Notes under the pieces: model-generated
The model's input: the letters and a program-made list of their open reading frames with translations, nothing else
What the model was told of the DNA's origin: nothing
Databases searched by the model: none
In this document: piece by piece, positions 7,654 to 17,922 of the stretch
Position numbering within the stretch: the stretch's first letter is position 1
Layout: each line of letters begins with the position of its first letter
Assembly (NCBI GenBank): GCA_000949895.1
Contig: JWIT01000004.1
Location: 1 to 64,000, forward strand
Direction: 5' to 3'
Length of the DNA: 64,000 bases
From: Agrobacterium arsenijevicii
Lineage (GTDB): Bacteria > Pseudomonadota > Alphaproteobacteria > Rhizobiales > Rhizobiaceae
Program-made: the position numbers and the translations under genes

Positions 7654-9738
7654 CTACCGGCCCTCACGCCACCAGAGCGCGGAGAAGGCAAGCAGCAGGG
7701 CGGCAAGCCCGGCAAAACCGGCAAACAGTGGCAGGGTGTTGACACCCTTCAGCACCGTCTCGTCGGTCATGCGTATCAGCATGCGATCCTCATCGGCAAC
7801 CCTGATATCGCCCCGAACGGGCAGGATATCGGGCAGCGCCACGCGGTCGGAATTGTCGGCGACACGGTGCACGCTGCCCTTGGTGGCGTCGGCCAGCGGT
7901 TTCAGCGTTTCGGTCGTCGAAATCATCGCCTTGAATTCCGGCGCATCCACCGCGCCGACATGGACGAGGGTGGTGAAATCGCCGTTGCTGATTTCGAACA
8001 GGCCGGTTTCATCCATGCGGCGCTCGATCTTGTAAAGACCGGGCTCCGTATTGGTGAAGGCCATGTTTTCGGTTTTTCCCGAGGGGAAATGCACGGTTGC
8101 CTGACCGGGATCGTCACCGATTGTCTGGCGGGTGATTTGCAATGTGCGGCCGTTGGCCCGCGCCGTCAGCGCCTCTTCCTCAAGCTCCGGTTCCTTCATC
8201 AGCCAGTGCGCGATGCGGCGATAGAGCGCCACATGCGGGCCGCCGCCTTCGTAACCGCGCGCCCACAGCCAGCCCTGATCCGAAAGCAGCATGGCGACAC
8301 GGCCTTCGCCCTGGCGGTTCAGTACTAGCAGAGGGTCCTGTCCGTCGCCCAGCATCACGGTCTGACCCTGTGGCGGCTCGACGCTGACGGTGCGGAACCA
8401 GCGGCCCCAATGCGGCGGCTCGTCGCCCGATCCATCCAGCCCGCGGGTGACGGGGTGTTTCTTGCCGGCTTCCGAGAGACGGGGATAAAAGGCGGATTGA
8501 TGCACCTGACCCGTCGGCTGGGCCGGCAGCACGGATGCGAGCGGCGTCATGGCGATCGAATCCTGACCGGCATGTTCCGGACCGGCAGCGATCAATAGCG
8601 CGCCGCCCTTTTCGACATATTGTGCGATGTAATCGTAATAGAGGATCGGCAGCACGCCGCGATGTTGATAGCGATCGAAGATGATGAGATCGAAATCCTC
8701 GATCTTCTCGACGAACAATTCGCGTGTGGGGAAGGCGATCAGCGACAATTCGTTGATCGGCGTGCCGTCCTGTTTTTCCGGCGGGCGCAGAATGGTGAAA
8801 TGCACCAGATCGACCGAGGCGTCGGATTTCAAGAGGTTGCGCCAGGCGCGCTCGCCCGCATGCGGCTCACCGGAGACCAGCAGCACACGCAGGTTCTGGC
8901 GGATGCCCTCGATCAGGTGAACGGCACGGTTGTTTGCTGCCGTTACCTCTCCGGGAAGCTCCGCGACGGAAAACTCCATGACATTGTTGCCGCCACGCGG
9001 AACCTTGAAGTTGAAGGGGGTCGGCTGGCCGGGGGTCGCCTGCAGGGTGGCGATTTCCTGCCCGTTCATCTTCACCGTCACTTCCGCCGAACCACCGTCT
9101 GCGGGGCGGCCGTCGTCGAAGACGCGCAGCGTCAGCTGCTGTTCCTCGTTGACGATGCCAAAGCGGGGGGCGCGGACGATCTCGATGCGGCGGTCGAATT
9201 CATTGGCCTTGCCGGTGATCAGCCCGTGAACGGGCGCGCGGAAACCGAGCGCCTGCTCGGCATTGGGCAGCGCGTTCGGAATGTCGTGGATCTGGCCGTC
9301 GCTGAGGAAGATCGCACCGCCGACGCGCGAGGGCGAAACATCCGAGACGGCGGAAGAAAGGGCCGAGAAAAGCTGCGTCGAGGGCGAATCGCTTTCGCCA
9401 TCGTCGCGCACTTCCACGATACGCGGCTCTATGCGCGGGAAGCGGGACAGGCGGTCTTTCAGCGTCTCCAGCGCAGTGTCCGTCATCTGCGGACGGTCCT
9501 GCACGTCCTGGCTCTGCGAGCGGTCGACAATAACAGGCACAATGGTAGAGAGCGGCTCGCGTTCCTCCTGCGTCAGCAACGGATTGGCGATGGCTGCGAG
9601 CAAAGCGGCAAGCGCCAGCCCGCGCAGCCATGCGCCGCGCACGCCGCGCCACAGGCCAATTAAGGAAAGGGCGAGGGCGGCGACGGCCAGAACGGCAATC
9701 ACGATCCACGGCAGGAAAGGGGCGAATGTCAATGTCAT
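7654..9738 (-). CDS. Large membrane protein of the MoxR/BatA operon (glutamine amidotransferase-like)
   Basis: A 694-residue protein with two N-terminal membrane helices (residues 6-55) and one at the C-terminus (about 665-688). The large region between them is predicted periplasmic. It begins with a VPVIVDRSQSQ segment like a von Willebrand factor A strand. Its centre (RVLLVSGEPHAGERAW, then GGALLIAAGPEHAG) resembles the class I glutamine amidotransferase-like fold of proteins in this operon type. It starts 2 nt before the upstream gene's stop (TGACATG), so translation is coupled. It is the last gene of the four-gene operon. Function is unknown; related clusters are linked to envelope stress or complex assembly. 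Confidence 0.88.
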   Translation of the reverse strand: MTLTFAPFLPWIVIAVLAVAALALSLIGLWRGVRGAWLRGLALAALLAAIANPLLTQEEREPLSTIVPVIVDRSQSQDVQDRPQMTDTALETLKDRLSRFPRIEPRIVEVRDDGESDSPSTQLFSALSSAVSDVSPSRVGGAIFLSDGQIHDIPNALPNAEQALGFRAPVHGLITGKANEFDRRIEIVRAPRFGIVNEEQQLTLRVFDDGRPADGGSAEVTVKMNGQEIATLQATPGQPTPFNFKVPRGGNNVMEFSVAELPGEVTAANNRAVHLIEGIRQNLRVLLVSGEPHAGERAWRNLLKSDASVDLVHFTILRPPEKQDGTPINELSLIAFPTRELFVEKIEDFDLIIFDRYQHRGVLPILYYDYIAQYVEKGGALLIAAGPEHAGQDSIAMTPLASVLPAQPTGQVHQSAFYPRLSEAGKKHPVTRGLDGSGDEPPHWGRWFRTVSVEPPQGQTVMLGDGQDPLLVLNRQGEGRVAMLLSDQGWLWARGYEGGGPHVALYRRIAHWLMKEPELEEEALTARANGRTLQITRQTIGDDPGQATVHFPSGKTENMAFTNTEPGLYKIERRMDETGLFEISNGDFTTLVHVGAVDAPEFKAMISTTETLKPLADATKGSVHRVADNSDRVALPDILPVRGDIRVADEDRMLIRMTDETVLKGVNTLPLFAGFAGLAALLLAFSALWWREGR

Positions 9739-9739
9739 G

Positions 9740-12550
9740 TCACTGCCCCAATCGTTCGAGAAGTGCGGGAACATGGACCTGATCGGCCTTGTAGTTGCCG
9801 GTCAGCATATACATCATGATGTTGACCCCGGAACGGAAGGCGTGTTCGCGCTGCAACTCGTCCGGCGGCACGGTTGGCAGAACCGGCGCGCCCTGCGCGT
9901 CGACGGCCCATGCGCCGGCGAAATCATTGCCCGTTATCATGATCGGCGTCACACCATCGCCGGAGGAGGAGAGGCCGGATGTGGTCTTAGCCGCACCCTG
10001 TCGCGATTCCACCCACAGCGGCGAGCCGTTGTAACGGCCGGGAAAATTGGTGAGCAGGTAGAAGGACCGCGTCAGGACGTGGTCTTCCGGCACGGGCTCC
10101 AGCGGCGGAATATCGATATTGGCAAGGATCGCCTGCAAACGTTCGCCATTGGGGCTGGTCGCGCCGGTGTCGAGCGAAGAGAACTGGTCGCGCGTGTCGA
10201 ACAGCACGGTGCCGCCGGCGCGCATATAGGCGTCGATGCGCGAGATCGCGGCGCTCGACGGCATGGGGGCAGTCGCCGAAACCGGCCAGTAGATGATCGG
10301 GTAAAACGACAATTCGTCCTTGGATATGTCGAGGCCGACCGGCTGGCCGGGTTCCAGCGTCGTGCGCCAGGTGAGGAACTCGCTGAGGCCCTGCAAACCC
10401 TGCTCGGAAATGCGATCGACATCGTCCTCGCCGGTGCGGACATAGGCAAGATGCGTGGTGTCCAGCCGCTCGAAGATCTGCTCGTCGCCGGGTTTGGGGT
10501 CGTCGGCGCGGGCCTCGCCTGGGGACATCATAGCAAAGGCGCCAAGGGCCAACAGCACGGCGGCAGCCGAGGCGCTACGGGCTTTCGGCAGGCGCGCGAA
10601 GGCACCGTTCATGAACAGCACGATCAGGCTGTCGGCGATCAGCATCAGGAAGGCAGCGATGAACAAGGAGGGGCGTAGCGATTTTGCCGTTTCGCCGATC
10701 AGCGCTTCGCTGGTGGTGCTGACACCGGCGACGGAGGTGTCGAGCGGGCGAAGGGTGGCGCCTGCGGCTAAGAGATTGAGAGCCACGAAACCGTCCTCTG
10801 TGCCGTAAAGGCCGGGGGGATTGTCAAAACCGGTGCGGGGCGGCTGACCCGGGCGCATTTCCAGCGGCCGGGCAGAGCCGACGTCGGCGGACAAGGCACC
10901 TTCAGCCGTCAACAACCGGAAGGGCGGCAGGGCTGCGGCCGGGGCATTCGCGGAGGCGGAAGCACCGCCTGCCTTCGACAGTTGCACAATACGGCGCAAC
11001 ATATCGACGAAGTGGCCTGATATCGGCAGGTCGGACCAGCTTGCCTCGGCGCTGACATGGAACAGCACGATGCGGCCCGCCTCGATATTACGGGTGGTAA
11101 CGAGCGGCGTGCCGTCGGCAAGGCTTGCCCAGGTGCGCTCGGCAAGGTCCGGTGTAGGCTCGGCCAGAACCTGACGTTTGACAAGCACGCCATCGGCCTT
11201 CGGCATGCCGGCGAAAGCGCCGAAATTCGGGAAATCGGCAAGCGGCTGCGGTTCAGCCCAGGAGAGCGCGCCGCCAAGCGCGCGTTCGCCCTGCCGCAGC
11301 GTCACCGGCACCAGCGGATCGTCGGCGGGGGCTGCTGCAAGGCGCGGTCCGGCGAAACGGATCAGCGTGCCGCCACCGGCCAGCCAGCGCTGCATCGGCT
11401 CATAGGTTTCCTGCGGCAGGCGGCCGATATCGGCCATGACGATGACGGAAGGATTGGATTGCAGGATTTCCGGGATCGCCTGCGCCAGATCGGCCTGCCG
11501 CTGCGGGATGAGATCCGCAAAAGGTTGCAGGGCACGGCTGATGTAATAAAGCGGCTGCAGAAGCGGCTGGAAATCATTGCCGGTTTCACCTGCCAGCAGC
11601 GCGACGCGGCGGCGGCGGAAACCGTCATCCAGAAGATGTACCGCGCCCGCCGTCGAAACAGCTTCGATGGAGAGACGGGCGAAATCGTTGCGGAGTTCGA
11701 AAGGCGCTTCCACCGTCGCCGTCGTTTCGGCTTCGCCGGGGGCGAAACCGGCGGTGCCAGTGGCAAGGATGCGGCCCTGGCTGTCCTGCGCGTTGACGGT
11801 CAACCGGGCTGGGGAGGCGGTATCCAGCCGCGAGAGCGTGACGCTCATCGCATCGGCATTGTTGGTGGCGCCGGTAATGGCGGCGATGGATTTTCCGTCA
11901 CCCTTGACGATACGGAATTCGGCGGGCGAGAGGCTGGCGAGCGTTTTCAGCGCGCTTTCATCCTGTGCTGTTGCAACGCCATCGGCAATATAGGCGAGCG
12001 TGCCGGGGGCCGTGCCGTTCAGTGCTTCGGTGATCGCTTCCGCCGTGCGCACGCGGTCGGGAACAAGCGGTTTCGGCTTTGCGGCGGCAAGCTTGTCCAG
12101 CGCTACGGCCGTTGTGGCGGGCACGGCGTCGTGTTCGGCATCGGCGGTGAAGCTGATGGAGACCGGGCGGTCGGCCCGCTCTGCATCGCCGATCAGGGCC
12201 TTGGCCGTATCGACGCGCCTCTGCCAGTCGGTGGCGGATGCCCAGCTATTGTCCACCACAAGCACCAGCGGGCCGGTGCCGGCAATGCTGTTGTTGCGCG
12301 GGTTCACCACCGGATCGGCCAGCGCAAAAATCACGGCGGCGGCGAGCGCGATGCGCAGCAATGTCAGCCACCACGGGCTTTTGGAAGGCGTTTCCTCGCG
12401 CTTCAGCACCGTTGCCAGAATTTTCAGCGGCGGAAACACTTCCGCCTTGGGGCGCGGCGGGGTCAGCCGCAACAGCCACCAGATGGCGGGCAGCGCCAGA
12501 AGGCCGAAGAGGATGTAGGGGCTGGTAAAAACGAAGGGCAATGCGCTCAT
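9740..12550 (-). CDS. BatA N-terminal / DUF4159 membrane protein
   Basis: A 936-residue protein. The N-terminus is the BatA-type (aerotolerance regulator N-terminal) membrane anchor: two helices at about 8-25 and 60-80 enclose LRLTPPRPKAEVFPPLKIL. A degenerate VWA-like segment follows (LVLVVDNSWASATDW), then a long periplasmic part. A further helix pair around 635-690 is followed by DUF4159 (from about residue 715), ending with the segment PIIYWPVSATAPMP. It overlaps the upstream DUF58 gene by 4 nt. The domain order is characteristic of alphaproteobacterial MoxR clusters. A chaperone or envelope-maintenance role is inferred from the operon only. Confidence 0.9.
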   Translation of the reverse strand: MSALPFVFTSPYILFGLLALPAIWWLLRLTPPRPKAEVFPPLKILATVLKREETPSKSPWWLTLLRIALAAAVIFALADPVVNPRNNSIAGTGPLVLVVDNSWASATDWQRRVDTAKALIGDAERADRPVSISFTADAEHDAVPATTAVALDKLAAAKPKPLVPDRVRTAEAITEALNGTAPGTLAYIADGVATAQDESALKTLASLSPAEFRIVKGDGKSIAAITGATNNADAMSVTLSRLDTASPARLTVNAQDSQGRILATGTAGFAPGEAETTATVEAPFELRNDFARLSIEAVSTAGAVHLLDDGFRRRRVALLAGETGNDFQPLLQPLYYISRALQPFADLIPQRQADLAQAIPEILQSNPSVIVMADIGRLPQETYEPMQRWLAGGGTLIRFAGPRLAAAPADDPLVPVTLRQGERALGGALSWAEPQPLADFPNFGAFAGMPKADGVLVKRQVLAEPTPDLAERTWASLADGTPLVTTRNIEAGRIVLFHVSAEASWSDLPISGHFVDMLRRIVQLSKAGGASASANAPAAALPPFRLLTAEGALSADVGSARPLEMRPGQPPRTGFDNPPGLYGTEDGFVALNLLAAGATLRPLDTSVAGVSTTSEALIGETAKSLRPSLFIAAFLMLIADSLIVLFMNGAFARLPKARSASAAAVLLALGAFAMMSPGEARADDPKPGDEQIFERLDTTHLAYVRTGEDDVDRISEQGLQGLSEFLTWRTTLEPGQPVGLDISKDELSFYPIIYWPVSATAPMPSSAAISRIDAYMRAGGTVLFDTRDQFSSLDTGATSPNGERLQAILANIDIPPLEPVPEDHVLTRSFYLLTNFPGRYNGSPLWVESRQGAAKTTSGLSSSGDGVTPIMITGNDFAGAWAVDAQGAPVLPTVPPDELQREHAFRSGVNIMMYMLTGNYKADQVHVPALLERLGQ

Positions 12551-13467
12551 CGGTTGCCACCGCCTTGCGCGGGTGCGCCGGACAAATACATGTGAACGGC
12601 GACAAGCGCTTCGGAGGCGAGATGATCGGTGCGGTGGAACACGAAGTTCCAGCCGAGACGGCGCAGCGACGACGACAGAGCCTCGCGCCGGGCGAGATAG
12701 GCGCGGGTGTAATCCTCGCGAATGGTTTCTGCACGACCTGAAACCAGTTTTTCACCGGTTTCCGGGTCGGTGAATTCGGTGCGGCCGGAATAGGGGAAGG
12801 TTTCTTCGGCCGGATCGGCGATTTCCACCACATGGCCACGTAAGCCCCGCCGCGCGAGCGGCGAAATCCGCTCCATCACGTTTTTCGCATCATCAAGAAA
12901 ATCGCCGATGAGGACGATGTCGCTTGCACCGCGGATCATGCCCGTTTCCGGCATGCCTGTGGTGAGCGGCGCGTGCATGATGGCGGCGGCCAGACGCTCG
13001 GCGGCGTTTCTGGCCGAGACCGGCTCCATGATGCCGGGACAACCGATGCGCTCGCCCGAGCGCGCGAGGATTTCCGCCAGTGCCAGCATCAGCACAAGCG
13101 CCCGGCTTTCCTTGGAGACGGAGCCGAGTGTGGACTTGAACATCATCGACGGCGACATATCCGCCCAGAGCCAGATGGTGTGGGCGGCTTCCCATTCGCG
13201 GTCACGGACATAGGTATGGTCGTCGCGGGCTGAGCGCCGCCAGTCGATACGCGACAGGCTTTCGCCTTCGGCATAGGGGCGGAACTGCCAGAAATTCTCG
13301 CCGATGCCGCGCTTGCGACGGCCATGCCAGCCGGCGGTAACGGTATTGGCGATGCGCTTTGCCTCGACCATGCAGTCCGGCACCAGTGCGGCACGCTGGC
13401 GCGCGCGCGCCAGAACTTCGCTTCCCGGCGTCTTGTCTACGATCTGGCCGATGGATGCCACATGCAT
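12547..13467 (-). CDS. DUF58 domain protein
   Basis: A protein of about 306 residues. The DUF58 signature YAEGESLSRIDWRRSAR lies near residue 65 and is followed by the VWA-like stretch IWLWADMSPSMMF. DUF58 proteins are the regular partners of MoxR ATPases and are thought to be their substrates or adaptors. The start is uncertain: AAAGGA directly abuts the ATG at 13467, while an in-frame GTG at 13461 has 6 nt spacing and may be the true start (304 residues). It begins 20 nt after moxR and overlaps the next gene by 4 nt, so the four genes form one transcript. Confidence 0.9.
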   Translation of the reverse strand: MHVASIGQIVDKTPGSEVLARARQRAALVPDCMVEAKRIANTVTAGWHGRRKRGIGENFWQFRPYAEGESLSRIDWRRSARDDHTYVRDREWEAAHTIWLWADMSPSMMFKSTLGSVSKESRALVLMLALAEILARSGERIGCPGIMEPVSARNAAERLAAAIMHAPLTTGMPETGMIRGASDIVLIGDFLDDAKNVMERISPLARRGLRGHVVEIADPAEETFPYSGRTEFTDPETGEKLVSGRAETIREDYTRAYLARREALSSSLRRLGWNFVFHRTDHLASEALVAVHMYLSGAPAQGGGNR

Positions 13468-13486
13468 TCCTTTCGCGAACGCGCTT

Positions 13487-14497
<1,011 letters not shown>

Positions 14498-14581
14498 GTC
14501 GCTCTCCTCATACCTTTGCCGCCGACCCATTCCTGCCCCGTCTTCATGGCCGTCGGCCGGGGCGGATTTCGCGCTGCAGCT

Positions 14582-14610
14582 AGCTTATTGCTCTCTTGGC
14601 CGCTGACAAG
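14582..14610 (-). promoter_or_regulatory. Candidate promoter of the moxR operon
   Basis: On the minus strand CTTGTC (14605-14610) is followed after 17 nt by TAAGCT (14582-14587). The -35 matches the rhizobial CTTGAC consensus at five of six positions; the -10 is weak. It lies about 85 nt ahead of the moxR start. Confidence 0.4.
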
Positions 14611-14671
14611 CGCCATTCGAATGACTATGTCGTGACTTAGTATTTCCTTATCGGCAAAGCGAGACTCGAAT

Positions 14672-15301
14672 ATGGCAGCGGAGACGATAAATTCGGCAGG
14701 CGATGCGGCGGGGCTGGCGGCGATGATTTCCCGCGCCGCCGAGCAGACCGGCGATGCCAAACGCGGACCTGCCCCGGTGGAACGCTGGAATCCGCCCTTT
14801 TGCGGCGATCTCGACATGGAAATCCGCGCTGACGGCACCTGGTTTTACCTCGGCACGCCCATCGGCAGGGCGCCGCTGGTGCGGCTGTTTTCGACGGTTC
14901 TGCGCAAGGATGAGGACGGTAAGACCTATCTCGTAACTCCTGTGGAAAAAGTCGGCATCCGCGTGGTGGATGCGCCTTTCGTGGCCGTGGAGATGAAAGT
15001 GACTGCGGCAGAAAAGGATGGGGAGCCGCTGCTCACCTTCCGCACCAATGTCGGCGATTTGGTGGAGGCGGGGCCGGAGCATCCGCTGCGCTTTGAAATT
15101 TTCGGAGAAAACCGCGAACTGAAACCCTATATTCTGGTGCGCGGCAGGCTGGAAGCGCTCGTTTCGCGGGCGGTGATGTATGATCTCGCAGCACTCGGCG
15201 AGGTGATCGAAGTGGATGGTGTCGAGATGTTTGCCGTGCGCTCGGGCGGGATTGTCTTTCCCGTGATGCCTGCCAATGAACTGGAACGGCTTTCGCAATG
15301 A
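14672..15301 (+). CDS. DUF1285 family protein
   Basis: A 209-residue soluble protein matching the DUF1285 family. The segment WNPPFCGDLDMEIRADGTW, the glycine/proline-rich YLGTPIGR turn and the VEKVGIRVVDAPFVAV strand are recognisable. The family has a two-domain beta-rich fold and no established activity. It is the first gene of a three-gene set whose members overlap by 4 nt (with a Nudix CoA pyrophosphatase and cca), divergent from moxR. This conserved linkage suggests a housekeeping role, but none is proven. Confidence 0.88.
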   Translation: MAAETINSAGDAAGLAAMISRAAEQTGDAKRGPAPVERWNPPFCGDLDMEIRADGTWFYLGTPIGRAPLVRLFSTVLRKDEDGKTYLVTPVEKVGIRVVDAPFVAVEMKVTAAEKDGEPLLTFRTNVGDLVEAGPEHPLRFEIFGENRELKPYILVRGRLEALVSRAVMYDLAALGEVIEVDGVEMFAVRSGGIVFPVMPANELERLSQ

Positions 15302-15936
15302 CGATGACGACAACGGGCCTTCAAACCTTTACCGCCGCCGATTTCCGCCGCCGGGTGCTGCAGGATGGTGAAGGCGTGGCCGAGCGGGAGAATGGCGATC
15401 ACCTGCTCAATCCGGGCGTTATTCTCTCGGGAAACGGCATCAGGCTGAAGGATGCCGCCGTGCTGGTGCCTGTTATTGACGACGGCAACGAAGCGCGGGT
15501 GATCTTCACCCAGCGCACCGCAACCCTGCGCAAACATTCCGGTCAGATTTCCTTTCCGGGCGGTGGCATCGATGCCGAGGATCGCACGCCAGAAGAAGCG
15601 GCGCTGCGCGAGACGGAGGAGGAGATCGGCCTCTCACGATGTTTCGTCGAAACTGTCGGGCGTCTGCCGGACTATATTTCCGGGACGGGTTTTCGCATCA
15701 AGCCGGTGCTGTCGGTCGTTCGCCCCGGTTTCGACCTGACGCTTAATCCGACTGAGGTCGATGAGGTTTTCGAAGTGCCGCTATCCTTCCTGATGGACCC
15801 GGCGAACCACGGGCGCGGCAGCCGCATCTTTCAGGGGAAGGAGCGGTTTTTCTACGAAATGCCCTATGGCGAGCGCTATATTTGGGGCATTACGGCGGGC
15901 ATCGTGCGGACGATTTACGAGAGGTTTTATTCATGA
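15298..15936 (+). CDS. Nudix hydrolase, CoA pyrophosphatase type
   Basis: A 212-residue Nudix protein of the NudL/CoA-pyrophosphatase group. The CoA-specific upstream motif is LRKHSGQISFPGG (about residues 77-89) and the Nudix box RETEEEIGL follows near 104-112. The family cleaves CoA to 4'-phosphopantetheine and 3',5'-ADP. It starts with an ATG overlapping the DUF1285 stop (ATGA) and ends in another ATGA overlap with cca, so the three are translationally coupled. Confidence 0.92.
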   Translation: MTMTTTGLQTFTAADFRRRVLQDGEGVAERENGDHLLNPGVILSGNGIRLKDAAVLVPVIDDGNEARVIFTQRTATLRKHSGQISFPGGGIDAEDRTPEEAALRETEEEIGLSRCFVETVGRLPDYISGTGFRIKPVLSVVRPGFDLTLNPTEVDEVFEVPLSFLMDPANHGRGSRIFQGKERFFYEMPYGERYIWGITAGIVRTIYERFYS

Positions 15937-17189
15937 GCAGCCTTGCCGGGCGGGACTGGTTCGAAAAACCGGCGTTGAAGCGCATCTTCGCGCTGTTGAA
16001 CGCCGATGGCGGCGAGGTGCGGATCGTCGGCGGTGCCGTGCGCAACGCGCTGATGGAGCAGCCGGTCGTTGATGTCGACATGGCGACGACGCTTACCCCA
16101 GATGTGGTGGTGGAGCGGGCGAAGGCGGCGGGCATCAAGTCGGTGCCAACAGGCATCGAGCACGGCACGGTGACGCTGGTGATCGACGGCGAAGGTTTCG
16201 AGGTGACGACGTTGCGTCGCGATGTCGAAACCAATGGCCGCCACGCACAGGTCGCCTTCGGCACCGACTGGCAAACCGATGCCGAGCGGCGGGATCTCAC
16301 CATCAACGCGCTTTATGCCGACGAGAAGGGGGAGATCATCGATCTCATCGATGGCCTTCCCGATATCGAAACCGGAACGGTGCGCTTCATCGGTGATGCG
16401 GCGATGCGGATTTCGGAAGATTATCTTCGTATTCTCAGGTTTTTCCGTTTTTTTGCCCATTACGGTTCCGGTCGCCCCGATGCCGATGGTTTGCGCGCCA
16501 GTGCGCGGGCCAAGGACAAGCTGGGGACGCTTTCAGCCGAGCGGGTGTGGAGCGAGCTGAAAAAGCTGCTTTCCGCGCGTGATCCTTCCCGCGCGCTTCT
16601 GTGGATGCGGCAATCGGGCGTTCTGGCGGAAATTCTCCCGGAGACCGAAAAATGGGGCATCGACGCCATTCACGGGCTGGTGGCGGCAGAACAGGCTCTC
16701 GGCTGGGCGGTGGACCCGATGCTGCGGCTCACCGCCATCGTTCCGCCCGACAGGGAAAGGCTTGCGGCGCTTGCCACGCGGCTCAGGCTGTCGAAAGCCG
16801 AAGCTGCATATCTTGCCCAATGGGCTTCCGCCCCGGTGATCGATCCCGAAATGAAAGAGACGGCGCTTGACCGGCTGCTTTATCGTCAGGGCGTCGAGGG
16901 TGTCAAAACGCGGCTGAAGCTGGCGCTTGCCTCGGCTCGGGCCGATCTTTCGGGTGGTGAGACGGCGATGCAGAAAGTCGCGCGCCTTTCGACCCTCTTT
17001 GCGAGAGCGGAAAAATTCCACAAACCGGGTTTTCCGCTAAGCGGCGCGGACGTGATGGCCGCCGGAGTGGCGGCTGGTCCGAAGGTGGGCGAAGTGCTGA
17101 AAAGCCTTGAGGAAAAGTGGATCGACGTCAATTTCTCGCTCGACCGGGCAGCGCTGACCGCCCGGCTGAAGGATATGCTGGAGAATTGA
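15933..17189 (+). CDS. cca: CCA tRNA nucleotidyltransferase
   Basis: A 418-residue class II nucleotidyltransferase that builds or repairs the 3' CCA end of tRNAs in the cytosol. The polymerase-beta-like head is clear: VGGAVRNAL (about 30-38), then the metal-binding DVDMA. The ERRDLTINAL motif (RRDxT, about residue 120) and the RxxEDYLRILRFFRF block follow, with the all-helical body and tail beyond. The ATG overlaps the upstream stop by 4 nt. A longer in-frame version from 15882 would lie inside the Nudix gene and is not supported. Confidence 0.95.
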   Translation: MSSLAGRDWFEKPALKRIFALLNADGGEVRIVGGAVRNALMEQPVVDVDMATTLTPDVVVERAKAAGIKSVPTGIEHGTVTLVIDGEGFEVTTLRRDVETNGRHAQVAFGTDWQTDAERRDLTINALYADEKGEIIDLIDGLPDIETGTVRFIGDAAMRISEDYLRILRFFRFFAHYGSGRPDADGLRASARAKDKLGTLSAERVWSELKKLLSARDPSRALLWMRQSGVLAEILPETEKWGIDAIHGLVAAEQALGWAVDPMLRLTAIVPPDRERLAALATRLRLSKAEAAYLAQWASAPVIDPEMKETALDRLLYRQGVEGVKTRLKLALASARADLSGGETAMQKVARLSTLFARAEKFHKPGFPLSGADVMAAGVAAGPKVGEVLKSLEEKWIDVNFSLDRAALTARLKDMLEN

Positions 17190-17215
17190 GATCGCAGCAA
17201 CGAAGGCGTTGCGGC

Positions 17216-17401
17216 TTACGCCGCATTTGCCTCGTCGCGGATGCGGGATTTGATGTTTTCGATCATGTTCTCGCGGATGATGGTTTCGCCGTGGGCCGAT
17301 CGCATATGCTCCACGGTGCGGCGCACGACTTCCGCGTCGTCGTCTGCGCGGGTGTGCCAGGCGCAGCCGGGCACAAGCGTTCCACATTCAAACAGTCTCA
17401 T
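17216..17401 (-). CDS. DUF1059 small protein
   Basis: A 61-residue protein of the DUF1059 type. Cys6 and Cys13 (FECGTLVPGCAW) lie near the start, followed by HTRADDDAEVVRRTVEH, typical of this family, which often has CxxxxxGC and a helical tail. GGGAGG lies 7 nt before the ATG, supporting a real gene. Function is unknown. It ends 27 nt after the convergent cca stop. The two Cys residues may bind metal, but this is a guess. Confidence 0.82.
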   Translation of the reverse strand: MRLFECGTLVPGCAWHTRADDDAEVVRRTVEHMRSAHGETIIRENMIENIKSRIRDEANAA

Positions 17402-17533
17402 GGTCTTGCCTCCCTGTTTTAGACAGAGAGACAGCGAGCAAATGCCTGCTGTCCCTCTGACAAGAAACGAACGTTCGCCGCTAATGTTCCAGAACGGCGT
17501 CCGCCGACCCTATTCAGGTCCCGATCAGGGGCC

Positions 17534-17800
17534 CTATTCAGGCATTGCCCAGCACTGGAAAACAGAGGATGTGCCGGCTGCCGGGATTTTTGTACGAGGC
17601 ATTTCGTCATTGTCAGCGCGCTTTACCGTTTTTCCGGCAAGCGTGCGTTTTACCTGTTCGACATAAAAGGAATGCGGCAGTTCGCGATCACCCGTGGCAC
17701 GCATTTCCGCGGCCAGGCGGTCGATCAATTCCGGGGTACCAATGGAATGCGAGGCTTCCTCGGCGGAAGCAGATATAGGCATGCTGTTCGAAGTAATCAT
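17534..17800 (-). CDS. Small protein of unknown function
   Basis: An 88-residue open frame starting at ATG 17800 with GGAGG 10 nt upstream. The middle section (TPELIDRLAAEMRATGDRELPHSFYVEQVKRTLAGK) looks like two amphipathic helices. The N-terminus is Ser/Ala-rich and the last 25 residues appear disordered. I do not recognise a family. It lies between the DUF1059 gene and hemF on the same strand, with gaps of more than 100 nt on both sides. The good ribosome binding site is the main reason to keep it. Confidence 0.6.
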   Translation of the reverse strand: MITSNSMPISASAEEASHSIGTPELIDRLAAEMRATGDRELPHSFYVEQVKRTLAGKTVKRADNDEMPRTKIPAAGTSSVFQCWAMPE

Positions 17801-17922
17801 GACGATAGCTCCTCCAGTACGTCTGCGGGAGGAGATTATCACTGCCTTGATTTTTCCATAAGTCCTAATTTGCGCTATTTACGACGAAATGGCTGATGAG
17901 CGTCAAATTTACGTGAGGTTTT

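Noticed and set aside
11057..12595. Plus-strand frame of 512 codons inside the BatA/DUF4159 gene
   Set aside because: Composition is Arg/Gln-rich, typical of a shadow frame opposite a real gene; it has no recognisable motif.
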